From contig CM066298.1 in assembly GCA_033816765.1 (NCBI GenBank), positions 1 to 64,000 of the forward strand: a stretch of 64,000 bases of DNA, read 5' to 3'. The DNA comes from Nothopassalora personata. Its lineage: Eukaryota > Ascomycota > Dothideomycetes > Mycosphaerellales > Mycosphaerellaceae. The notes beneath the pieces were generated by a model. The model did not search any database and was not told where the DNA came from. It was given only the letters and a program-made list of their open reading frames with translations. Every line of letters starts with the position of its first letter. Positions within the stretch are counted from its first letter, which is position 1. Shown here one piece after another: positions 32,961 to 43,160 of this stretch. The position numbers and the translations under genes are program-made.

Positions 32961-33521
32961 TTACGACGAGACCAACTCCGAGAAGGATTCAGGAAGGAGG
33001 AGATTCCCATCCAAGGACAAGCTAGGGTCGAAGACCGAAGGATCGGAGGCAGGAAACCACCAGTCTTCCGGGATGGAAGGCGGAGCGGCCTCGAGCTCCC
33101 CTTGTTCTAACACTTGGATGCTCGCCTCCTCGACAGCGATCGCCTCGCCCTCGCGCTTTTCGTGCAGCTCAAGCTGACAACGAAGACGCGCCTCCTTCGC
33201 ATAGGCTGCCGCGATCTCTTCACTCTTGCGAACGAGATCATGACGGACCGCTTCAAGCTCACGGGTGAGCTTGTCCCGTACGGACTAAAGGGACTTCCAC
33301 TCAGCAGGAGTGACTCGCACGTCACAACCCTTGATGTTGTGTTCGTTGCACTCCGAACAGCGGCCCGATTTGATGTGGACACGGCACACCTTTTTCTCAC
33401 GAGTGCAGAAAGAGCACGACTTGACCATAGTAATCCCGTTCTCTCGAATGAACTTGGCAAGCTTCTTGCGACGATGCGTACTGGTTTTGGTGACGGGAAG
33501 GGAAAGGGAAGAAGAAGACAT
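32961..33521 (-). pseudogene. antisense Zn2Cys6-like/coiled-coil ORF of the gag-only element
   Basis: From ATG at 33521 leftward: a Ser-rich start; basic residues; then six cysteines spaced C-x2-C-x6-C-x8-C-x2-C-x7-C (CSFC at the start, CSEC in the middle), which fits the consensus of fungal Zn(II)2Cys6 DNA-binding clusters. One TAG (33285-33287), likely a former CAG, follows at residue 79. The frame then continues through a charged coiled coil with RLRCQL and ends at TAA 32961-32963, 186 codons in all. It faces gag tail to tail and starts about 74 bp from the 3' LTR. Related frames in the same place occur in gypsy-1B and gypsy-3. DNA binding is inferred from spacing only; a two-zinc knuckle of another kind is the alternative. 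Confidence 0.7.
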
Positions 33522-33580
33522 CGTTGGATGACAAAGTTGGAAAGGAATGACATCTTGTAAGCTTCGGGACGAAGCTAGGC

Positions 33581-33594
33581 TAGAAGGGGGATGG
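33581..33594 (+). promoter_or_regulatory. polypurine tract
   Basis: TAGAAGGGGGATGG directly precedes the 3' LTR, where plus-strand DNA synthesis is primed in LTR elements. The matching tract in gypsy-1B, on the minus strand, is AAGAAGGGGATAG next to its 3' LTR. This fixes the element orientation as that of gag. Confidence 0.75.
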
Positions 33595-33913
33595 TGTTAC
33601 GGATCGGTCTGGGGAAGCCCGTAGCCAACCAATCGATGCCAGCAGACCAGCGGATGCACCCGATATGCAGAGTGCTCTCAGTGCTCTCGGGTGCTCTCTC
33701 GAGAGAGCAGAGAGAGCAGAGAGAGCAGGAAAGATCACGCCAAGACACGGCACTATATAGACGACGCTCTTTTGCAAGTAGATAGGAGCCTCGTGCTCAA
33801 CTCATTTTAAGTATACACCATATACTGTTTGGGACCACTACCTTCTCAACGAGTCAGAGACATCACTGCAAAGATCCAAGCCCAGTTGGGATAACGTACA
33901 GCGGTTCCTAACA
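33595..33913 (+). mobile_element. 3' LTR of the gag-only element
   Basis: This is 319 bp, TGTTACGG to CCTAACA, followed by the target duplication CCTTA. It has the same length as the 5' LTR. Confidence 0.93.
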
Positions 33914-36900
33914 CCTTAACGTAATCTAGTTTCTTAGTCTATCTTCTTATTCTTAAGTTTTTATAAGGAGATAGACCTTATCCCCCTCTTTTAGTAGAGG
34001 TGCCATTTTTCTTATGTCCTACCGTTATTAAGACAGTTTTTATTATACATCTTCGATCGCCTTACGTGTTTCTTTATATACTTCCTTAAGAGTATCCGTC
34101 GTTACGATTACTCTTTTGGCTTGTAGGTGAGATCTAGGTGCCCTAAATAGGTTAGGATCTTTACTAAAGTTCGTATAGAATAGTATTGCTAAAGTTGTCT
34201 CTAATTTATGGTTGTTTAGTACAATCTACGCCATTAGTAGTAATGAAACATAGTTGTCTTATGCGTAGTTAATGTAGTGTCGTAGGTGTTATTCTAGCGT
34301 TTAGTTTATCCTTTCGGTTTATTCGTCTATCTCCGGATAATATGCTATTAATAGCTTATGTTTAATTCCGATCGTTCCTATAAGCGTTTTCTAGTAATTT
34401 AATGTAAATAACTTGTCTCTATCCGTTATGAACGCTTAAGGGAATCCGTAGTATTGGATAAGTCTATCTAGTACGAGGTATCCGAGCTACTCTACATTGT
34501 ATATCTCTAATGTAGGAATAAAGTGTACGTATTTTATAAGTCTATTAACTATAACTAGTATTATCTCGTATAGTTGTTTCGTAACTTAATCTCTTAACGG
34601 TAGGAGTTTCGTAATAAAGTCTATTATAACTTCGTCCTATAGCCTCGTCGGTAGTGTCCTAAACTGTAGGTAACCGTATTTTGCATGTCTCGTAGCCTTG
34701 TTTCGTTAGTAGTGTACGTATTATTTAATGTAGCGTAATACCTTAAGTCTTATCTAGGGGAATAAGAAGCTACGTTATATTAGGTCTATTGTCTTTAAAG
34801 TTCTAGGGTGTCTATAAGTTAGTCCGTCGTAATATTGTCGTATACATTCTTCTTCTCGATCCTTTAGTACCTAGTATTTTCCTTACGATATAGGAAATTG
34901 TTCGTCCCTATCGCCTAATATCCGTACGATGTTATTAAATTCTCTTATGTTAGCGCTAAGACTTCCGTCGGGGTTCGTCTTTAGTACTTTATGTTATACT
35001 AGTTCTTTTCCTTCTATATAGTCGCTTCTTCGGCTTAGCGCGTCGGCGCGGCTATTCTCTCGTCCTAGAGTATATTTAATTTTGAACTTATACTATCCTA
35101 GTAGCTCCGACTAGCGGGCTTACCTTCGGGTAAGTTCCTTCGTCGTCGTAAAGTACGTAAGATTCTTATAGTTAGAAAGAATCGTTAACTTCGGTAGGCC
35201 CTCGACATATACTCTCTAATGTTATATAGTAGCAATAATAGCTAGAAGCTCTTTATTATAGATGTCGTAGTTCTATTCCGCTATAGTTATTTTCCGGGAG
35301 TAATAGGCTACTAGGTGTCTCTACCTATCGTGTGTCTATGTTAGACACGCGCCTATTACTATATTAGACGTATCGGTCTCGATATAGACTTCCTTACTAC
35401 TATCGAATAGTCGAAGCGTAGGGGCTAAAGCGCATTATTCCTTAAGTTTCTTAAACGCTTTAATCTATTTCTTTCCCTATTTCTAGGTAACGTTCTTTCT
35501 TATAAGCATCGTTATTAGTACTACTGTCCTTACGTAGTCCTTAATGAATTTCCAGTTATAGTTTACTAGTCTAAGGAACGATTGTACGTCCTTAACTGTT
35601 TTTAGTTCTAGCTATTCTCTAATTGACTGTATCTTCGTAGGGTCGATCGTTATCCCTATAGTGCTAATAATAAAGCCTAAGAATTTAACTTCTTTCTTAT
35701 AGAATTCGCATTTCTCGGGTACTATCTTGAATCCTAAACGTATAAGTCGTTCGAATACGTCCTAGACTTGTTTTATATAATTCTAAAGGGATCCTTTCGT
35801 ATAGACTAATATGTCGTCTATATAAGCGATAACATATACGTCGAGTAGGTCTCTAAGTGTTTCGTTAACAAGGTCCTAATAGGATGCGGGTGCGTTAGTT
35901 AATCCCATTAGTATAACTAAGAATTCGTAGAGTCCGTATCTTATTCTAAAAGCGGTTTTCTATTCTTCTCCTTTAGCTATTCGTATAGCGTAGAAGGCAT
36001 CTCGTAGGTTAATCTTTATGTACTAGTCTAATCCGGTTAATCTATCTTATACTTCTTCGATGTTAGGTAGCGGGTATCGGTTCTTAATCGTAATCTCGTT
36101 TAACTTCCTATAGTCTTATACGAGTCGTAACTTCCCGTTTGCTTTTAGAACGAACATATATAGAGTTCCTATACTTAAGGTGGATCTTCTTATCTATCCT
36201 TTAGCTAGCTTCTCCTTTAGCTATTCTCGTAGGGTCTATAGCTCTTTCTTAGACATTTAATATAGGGATCCCTATAGAGGCTCTTTCCCTAGCTAAATGT
36301 TAATCTTATAATCCTATAGGCGGTACTTAGGTAAGGCGGTTTTACCTCTCTCCTCTTTAAAGAGTCGCGACTACTTACGATACTCCTAAGGAATACTTAA
36401 CTCTAAGATGTTAGTATTCTTCGGTAGTACGTTACTTCTATTACTTCTAGTAACTTTATAACTCGGCGGCCCTACGCTAGTGTCTATCCCGGTCGAAGGT
36501 AGTTCTTCTATCTTTCTGTTTAGCGTAAGCTTAAATACGTTAAGCTATTTCCTTACCTTATCTACTATCGTCCACTATCGATACGTAGGCTAAATGTTAA
36601 TAACGTAGTCGTATTCCCTAAATGTAAGTACTCCTCTTCTCTAGTCGATTACCGGATTGTGCTTTCTTAACTAAGGTATACCTAATACTATGTTATAACT
36701 AGCTATATTAGTAACATCTAAGGTAATATTCTCGTAGTACCGTTAGATAGTAAGTGGTAGCGGTATCGTCTCGCGCTCTATACTAGGTAAGGATAATCCG
36801 TCTACCGCGATTAATTTATAACCCTCTTTCTTCTTATAGGTAGCGATCCTATAATCTATAATAAATAATTCGGAGGTAAAGTTCCCGCTTACTCCGGAAT

Positions 36901-36952
36901 CTATTATAGCATCTATCTTATGCCCGTTAACGATAATCTTAGTTCGAAACAC
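33914..36952 (-). pseudogene. gypsy-1B pol (protease-RT-RNase H-integrase)
   Basis: Reading leftward from 36952: a protease-like segment with an intact frame (36743-36952, motif IIDSGVSGNFTSE, active-site D-S-G present), then RT with YIDD near 35805-35840, RNase H and integrase. It breaks at the nested element (33913). Stops are RIP-type. Most of it is the duplicate of gypsy-1A pol. The protease segment is instead nearly identical to gypsy-4 (60881-61090). Confidence 0.82.
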
Positions 36953-36959
36953 TATTGTC

Positions 36960-38908
36960 GTTAGTAATGCTTAAGCCTTTTCTATGTTATATAACTCCCT
37001 TTAGTCGCTTATTCCTAGGGAGTTAATCCTTTTCCCTATTCGTATATAGAACGTCGTACTTCGTGTCTCGAGGCCTCCGCTTAAACCTAGCGCGAGCCTT
37101 TCTATATCTACACCTACATTCGGTAACGTTCCTAGATCTTCTACGTTTCTAAGTAGAGTACGCGTGCGTATTGTACTACGTTACGTAATTCATTCGATAT
37201 AAATGTTCCTAACGGTATAAAATATCCGGTTCCTATTGTTTAGCTCCCTATTAGTAGTCGTTCTATAATAGCGGTTACTAGATTCTCGGTTGTTTCTATA
37301 AGTAGGTATCCCTAGGCTATACCTCGTAGGGTATTAAGTGTCTTATCGAACTTAATAGAGTATAGTATTCTTCGTCCGCCTATCTTAGGTAGGAATTCTT
37401 CGTACCTTCTTTATAGGTATACGATTATATTATATAGTTTCTTAGGTGCATTAATCGTAAAGGTTAGTTATTTATTATCGTCGTTAGTATCGCTCTCTTC
37501 TCCTTCGGAGGAATCTTCTTCGCTTAATTCTTCCGGATCCTAATCTTCTTCGATTGATTGATTATTCCATTAACGTGCTATTTGAGTCAAAGACTATGCA
37601 ACACGGGTCTCGAGAACGAGACCAAAATTTGAGAGAAGGAGAAAAGCCCCGTCGTACCCCGGACGTAAAAACTCCTTAAAAGATGCGAGCAACGCTCGCT
37701 ATTCGAACCGTAAATCGAATATATTGCGGCGTAGTACGCGCGTACCCGGTAGTCGTGTCTTGTCGAGAATTGCGGTTTGTCGCCTTGCCCCGGGCGAGAC
37801 AAGTTTTGCGCCCGTGTCTCGTTCTTGTTTTAAAAAGCCAAGCCGGCCGTACCCGTACGCACCGAGCAAAATCCCAAGAAACACCCGTTGCCTCTGTTTC
37901 AAATCCAGTCGCGTTCTCCGGTCTCGAGTGTAGCTCCTCGGTCGCAGTGGCCTCGCTGTCGTCCCCCCCTCGGCCTCTCTTGGTTCCAGCCGTGCAGTAT
38001 ACGTGGTTTGCGCCCCTAAACGCCTCTCTTGGTTCCAGCCGGCAGTTTACGTGGTTTGCCGGGACGACAGGTAGACAGCGCCTTCGTTGTTCGAGCGACG
38101 TGTACGCTATGTACGTCGCTTTCCCTTCTCGCAGTTCCGGAGTTCTTGTTTGTAGATTTTGAGCGTATCTCGTTCGTTCGGTTCGTCCGACCTGTCTTTT
38201 CTTGTTTCGAGTCGAGTAGGCTTGTATTTTTCGAGAGAGAGAGTCTTAGTTTCTCTTCGTCGTAACGAAGATACTTACGTCGTCCGCCGCGTGAAGGCGC
38301 TCTCTATAGGACGACTAATCTTCTTCGATAGTATCTAGCCCGGTAGTTTCTTAACTTTCTTTCTATAGTTCCGGTAACTACGATCCGTTCTATCCTAGGT
38401 CCTAGTTTTCCTTATCGCTTCTATCGTCGTTAAAGTAGGACTCGTCGATGTTTACTTCTCGGAGCGTAGCGTTTTTGCCTATACGTTGCTCCTAGGGTTC
38501 CTCTCAGTTATTAAGGCTAATACCCTACGCCTAATTTCGCGGCGTAGTAAACTTAACACGAGTCTTAGTAACAGAATCGCTAATAAAGGCTTCTATAACG
38601 ATTTCGAGACTCGGATTCGATCTCGTAGTCGACTCTTCGTATTATTATATTAAACTATCGTAGTTAGTTCTTCATATTAAATAGAATAACTACTATTTGC
38701 TACCTATAGTATCCTCCTCGTCCTTCTAAGGGGTCTAGGAGAGGCGTCGTGCTTCTATTACTGGCTCTCTCCCCTACTCTCTAAGTATAGTCGGTATCTC
38801 CTTAAGATCTAACGCTACTCTTAGATTTACTAGTTCGGAGTTGTATTATGTTAAACTGTTCGCGGCGTACTATATTCTTACCGCGGTAGTCCCTTACTAG
38901 GTAGCTAG
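36960..38908 (-). pseudogene. gypsy-1B gag, with an insertion
   Basis: This is the degenerate gag of gypsy-1B, colinear with the gag of gypsy-1A. For example GGGGTCTAGGAGAGGCGTCG is shared at 5816 and 38739, and the zinc-knuckle region matches at 38840-38890. It is split by a non-LTR-like insertion at 37555-38315 and cut at 38908 by an LTR element. The 5' LTR of gypsy-1B is not found beyond that point. Confidence 0.7.
37555..38315 (-). mobile_element. non-LTR (SINE/LINE-like) insertion with 14-15 bp target duplication
   Basis: This 761-bp GC-rich, RIP-free insertion is flanked by TAATCTTCTTCGAT (37541-37554 and 38316-38329; the preceding C is also shared). gypsy-1A shows the empty site near 5417. 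The left end reads TGATTGATTATT, which on the minus strand is a short ATCA-type tail, so the 3' end is on the left. The right end, about 110 bp, is repeated at 25865-25975. It contains a 35-bp direct repeat around CTCTTGGTTCCAGCCG (37978 and 38028). I see no RT and no clear tRNA-type promoter boxes; the open frames inside it look like chance. Confidence 0.72.
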
Positions 38909-39301
38909 TATTAACGACTAATTAGTTATGTTAACCTTAGGTTTAGTTATGTTAACCTTAGGTTTAGAGGGGGGGTCCCTTAGGTCCAACTTGCCCTAAT
39001 TTCATTTAGGTTTAATTAGACATTTAGGTAAGCTAGCGGAACCTAGTATAGCTATTAAGATATATACTACGGAGTTAAGTATTATAAGCGTAGTATTAAG
39101 GTAACAATTCAATTCATACCTCTCGAGTAGAGGGCATAGGGGTTTAGGTCCGCTAATCCTCTTGTTTTATCTAGCTACTACGCTACTCGTCACGTGACCT
39201 GATTTCACGGTCCCGGGACCGGTAAATACCTCTACTTACATAAGCGCCGCTCCATACCACTATAACTTAGACAGGCCTACATAGGGTAGTTAGTAGACAT
39301 T
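38909..39301 (+). mobile_element. 5' LTR of a gag-protease LTR element, RIP-mutated
   Basis: This 393-bp LTR runs from TATTAACGAC to GTAGACATT. It is the RIP-mutated relative of the unmutated LTR at 45927-46303, which lies in the opposite orientation. It contains the CACGTGAC box and the GGTCCCGGGACC palindrome near 39190-39227. The gag-protease frame that follows on the plus strand marks this as the 5' LTR. No 3' partner in the same orientation was found. Confidence 0.75.
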
Positions 39302-39369
39302 ATTTTAGTGGTTAATAAGGGGGGGTATTAAGTATACACCCGGTGGCGTATTAGTATCTAGTTTATAAG

Positions 39370-39490
39370 GTCAAAATTACGGTTTAAGGTCCAAGGTTCA
39401 CGGTTAAGGTCATTACTTAAGGTTAAGGTCATTACTTAAGGTTAAGGTTTAAGGTTAAGGTTCAAGGTTAAGGTTTACGGTTAAGGTCGA
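39370..39490. repeat. GGTTAAGGT minisatellite
   Basis: Irregular 6-10 bp units built on GGTTAAGG/TTTAAGG/TTCAAGG, with two copies of a 20-bp unit containing CATTACTTAAGG, lie between the 5' LTR and the gag start. The unit is not the TTAGGG telomere repeat. No gene lies in 39302-39684. Confidence 0.7.
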
Positions 39491-39684
39491 TTAAGTTCGA
39501 AAACACTCAAGGTCTAAGGTATTTAGTAATAATTACGGTTACAAGGTCCTATTAAGTAATAACTAGTATTAGCACATTCTAAAGTAAGTACTACGTAACA
39601 ATAGATACGGCTACATCACTAGAAAAACTTAGTACCTTTACCGACATAGGTAGAGGCTACAAACAGCCTATAAACCCTACGAAA

Positions 39685-42513
39685 ATGGAAGGGGTCTATA
39701 GGGATTCTATCCCTTACGAGGGGATAGAGGAATCGGAGGGAGGGGAAACACCTAAATCTAGTAAAGAAGGGAGAAGCGGAACTAGCGCCGCTAAATTGGG
39801 TATAGGTGTAGGAACGAACAGCATAATTGGAATAGATACTATAACTGCCCTCTTTAGACGATTAGTAGTAGCAATAGAAAACGCTAGCCCTCGCTTTCCA
39901 CCTCTAGGAGGTGCTAAGAATCCGTTCTTTAATAGTACTAATACTACTAAGTTCTAGGAGCGGTTTAGCGACCTAATAGACTAGTATCCGCCTCGGGCAT
40001 CTATTAAGAAGGATGATTTCTAGGGCAGGTTTAAGCGTAATTGCGAAACTACTATCCGGCGCGTAGTTATAAGGCTGCCTAGGTAGCTTACTAACAAGGC
40101 ACGTTTTAGGAGGGCGTTCTTATTAGAGTTCTTAAGGTTTAACGCCTACTCGATGTTAGGGAGTCGGGAATATCTTAAGGAGATTATTAGGGCGTAGTAA
40201 GGCAAGAGGCCTAAAGAACAAGATGTAAAGGAATTTATCCGCCTGTTTGTATCCTTAAGTGACCTAATTGAACCTAAGGATTTAGATAATAGCTCCTAGA
40301 GTCGCCTTCTCCTTTAGGGATTACTAGAGGGAGTTGCGAAAGCGGTCTACAAGGCTTACGGGCTTCACCTAAAGTAACCTAAGAAGTTTAGGGACTTTTA
40401 GAGGATCCTCGATAAAGCTACTAGTATCGTAGATAGTAAGGAGGGATAGAAAGCTATGTATATAGATTTCCCTCTTACTTTACCTTAGCTACACCGCTTA
40501 GTCGTAAAGTAAATGCCGCGCCTTAAGCCTAAGATTAACACGCTTAAGAAGGCCACTTCTAGGACTGTTATTAATAATAACCTCATCTAGAAGGTAGCTA
40601 AAATAAGTATACGTGCATACTAGCGCGGTCGCGTCGCGGACGCGGGTACCTTCTACCCGAGCGAGAATTAATGCTCTATGTAACCGGAGAGGCCCGACCT
40701 AGATACTAAACTATAGGTTTACGTAATGTAGCGTCCCCTATCGTAGAATCGCGAGCAGTCCAAAGCGATAGATGGCTATTACTATAACTGTAGCAGTTCG
40801 AAGCACTAGGCTAGTAATTGTAGGGCGATAAGGTCCTTAATATCCCGGGGCTACGTACACCTCGCCCCGAATAACTAGTAGTATCTAGGGAAAGAAGGCG
40901 ATCCGCGTCCTACTAAGTTCAACTTTCGGAGGGACTATAGTAAACCGAAACTACTCTATATGCTCCCTCTACTCGAAGAATATTATAGGCCGATCGAGTT
41001 TAATAACTAGTATAAGATTCCCGTACTACGTAAGTAATAGATAGGTAGGGACTACACTAGGGTAACTAAGGTCACGCCTCCTAATTATTCTAAGCCCCCT
41101 CCTAACTTTAGGCATTTAATAGAGTATAGCCCTTAGGACGCACGGTCTAGCTAAACGGAGAAGGCTACTAGTATATATTAGGTCTTATTCGGAGAAAGTG
41201 AAGTGGAGTAGGCGGTCGACTTAGGCGAGCTTAACGAGGTATCTGCCTATCCTATATAGTCTAACAAAGTGAAAGGGAAGGTACCCGTAGGCATTCTAAA
41301 GAATCCGCACCCGAGGACCCGGTCCTTAGCCTAGGATCTACGAGCCCGAGCTAAGGCTACTAAGAAAGTTTGCCTACAATTAGAATAGGAGATCCAGTAA
41401 GCTAAGATTAACTAGTAGGAGGTTGAAATGATTAACGAAGTTAGTGCTTAAATGAGCGAAACTTAATCATTAGCTAAATCCGGGGTAACCCTAGGAAGGG
41501 GAAATAATGCCTAAGTAAAGAGATTAGGGAACGATGCTAATAAAGGACTGCCTAAGGATATGCCTATTAGTCTCGTAAACGCCCCCTTTGTATAAAGGAA
41601 GCGTATACGGAATGCTAAGACTATAAGGATTAACAACTACGTCCGACAATATAGTTTAGCTAGTAATAGCCCGGTTATAAAGGAAGAGGGTATTATCTAC
41701 TAGATTAATTAGATCCTCTAGATAACGTTTCCTAATGTGAACGCCTAAGATTAGTTTCGATATAGTCGCTAGTTTGGGGCTACCCTCTTCGGTCGCGTTA
41801 CTAACACCCCCGCTCTTTAGGAGAAGCTCGCTACAGTACGACGCCTTATAGGAAAGAATCCTAAGGTTCGTACTAGATAAGTAGTTACCTATAAAGATGA
41901 ACCTAAGTACGATAAGGAGGTCTTCCGCGAAGATAGTTAGGCCTAGTATGTCGGAGTGTATTTAACTATGCTTTACTCTAAGGGTGCGGTCCCTACTACT
42001 AAGCTATATAAGAACGTTAAGAAAATCGGGCTCTCTAGTATCCTTAATAACTTTACTATAGTCCCTAGTCCTTAGGTAGTAGCGGAGTTTAGGATAAATA
42101 AGAACTAGATTAGGTGCCTAATTAATAAGGGTTCCGAGGTGAATATTATTGGCTAGAGGAACGCTTATAGGTTTAGGTTACTAGTAATATTAAGTACTTA
42201 GCTTACCTTTCGAGGTGCTAGAGGGCGGGCCCAGTTTAAAGGTGTTATAGGCAATTTAGATGTTTAGGTATTTAGGGTTCACTACTAAGTAGACATGTTT
42301 ATCTCCTCGGATCTAAACTTACTAACAATCCTAGGACGTCCGTAGGCCCGTAAGGTGCGACTCACTGCCCGTAACTACGATAATAGTTTATAGGAGGGGA
42401 CTATTACTAGCCGTAAAGGTAAAAGTATTATGTTTACTACCCTAGTTAGCTCGGACAGGTATAAGACCCTTTAAGAACTGTTAAAAGCGTCGGGAAATGG
42501 AAGGGTAGGTTGA
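39685..42513 (+). pseudogene. gag-protease polyprotein of an LTR element
   Basis: A 942-codon frame begins with ATG and is closed mainly by TAG/TAA of RIP type; its end is TGA 42511-42513. Order: a Gly/Ser-rich N-terminus; a Gag core (FNSTNTTKF... onward, about residues 80-280); a zinc knuckle at 40780-40822 read as NCSSSKH, a RIP-type stop, then ASNC; a long Pro/Lys-rich linker; and a retropepsin-like segment at about 42121-42152 (LINKGSEVNIIG), with the catalytic Asp codon changed. No RT follows before the frame ends. It belongs to the LTR at 38909-39301. Whether the full element had RT cannot be told. Confidence 0.68.
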
Positions 42514-43160
42514 GTTACGGCGCTTAACCTACCGACTTGCTAAAGCTAGATTTAATAAAATTAGTAAGGTTCTCGCACTATCTCGGGGGAACCTCGGACT
42601 TTAATTTACTAGTCCCGGGACCGGTAAATAGCTATAGTAAGGAAAACGGATACTACTACGACACGACGTATCTATAGGAACCGGTAAGGCTCTAACGCCT
42701 AGTAACCATTTAGCTCACTTATTAGGATTGCTTAGGACTGCTAGAGTAAAGGAACGAGTTGCAGAAATTGGAATAGGCGCGTTTAAGGGAGATTCTATTA
42801 CTAACGTTTATTTAGTTTAAGGGGATTAGCCTTCCAAGATCCTAAGGCAATCTACATTAAATGCTTAGGCACGGAAGTAATAGGTAGGCTAACATATAGC
42901 TAATATTAGGATACCGTAGGTCTTTACGATGTATAAGCGTAAGGCGGATAAGAAGAAGCTAGTAGACGCGAGTATTCACGAACGCCTAGAATTACGAGTT
43001 AAGGGAGATATAGAATGGAAGCGTAGGGCACTATACCTAGAATTTAAGATGCCTAAAGGACAAGGTCCGACTCTACCTTAAGGAGCTACTAATTTAGTTA
43101 CTTAGTTCGTGCGTGCGGTAATAAAGATTCTACTTAATTATATCTCGTATCAAGTATAAT
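42514..43160. other. intergenic remnant with palindrome and short ORF
   Basis: A palindrome of the GGTCCCGGGACC family lies at 42604-42629. Near 42930-43090 a short plus-strand frame (MYKRKADKKK...) resembles the Lys-rich linker ahead of RT in fungal gypsy pol genes. Nothing else can be assigned. Confidence 0.35.

Larger units (their letters stand above)
31513..33913 (+). mobile_element. complete non-autonomous gag-only LTR element, 2401 bp
   Basis: 319-bp LTRs at 31513-31831 and 33595-33913 enclose an intact gag (plus) and an antisense ORF (minus). There is no protease, RT or integrase. The 5-bp duplication CCTTA flanks it (31508-31512 and 33914-33918). It sits in the integrase region of RIP-mutated gypsy-1B and is itself almost free of RIP. 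The gag, the LTR termini and the antisense ORF all resemble gypsy-1/3, so it probably moves with enzymes of such an element; this is inference. A truncated second copy forms the chromosome end. Confidence 0.93.
32299..36738 (+). repeat. 4.44-kb direct duplication, internal copy
   Basis: This is the donor-like copy of 181-4620. It spans the right three quarters of the gag-only element and the gypsy-1B pol up to the protease region. At 36739 gypsy-1B changes to sequence that is closer to gypsy-4 than to gypsy-1A, so the right boundary is a recombination or conversion breakpoint between gypsy copies. Confidence 0.93.

Noticed and set aside
37683..38162. 159-codon plus-strand frame in the non-LTR-like insertion
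   Set aside because: It includes the internal 35-bp direct repeat, has no known domain and lies on the strand opposite to the inferred element direction. Taken as chance in GC-rich DNA.
39370..39490. Interstitial telomere repeat
   Set aside because: The unit is GGTTAAGG with variants, not TTAGGG, and the spacing is irregular.
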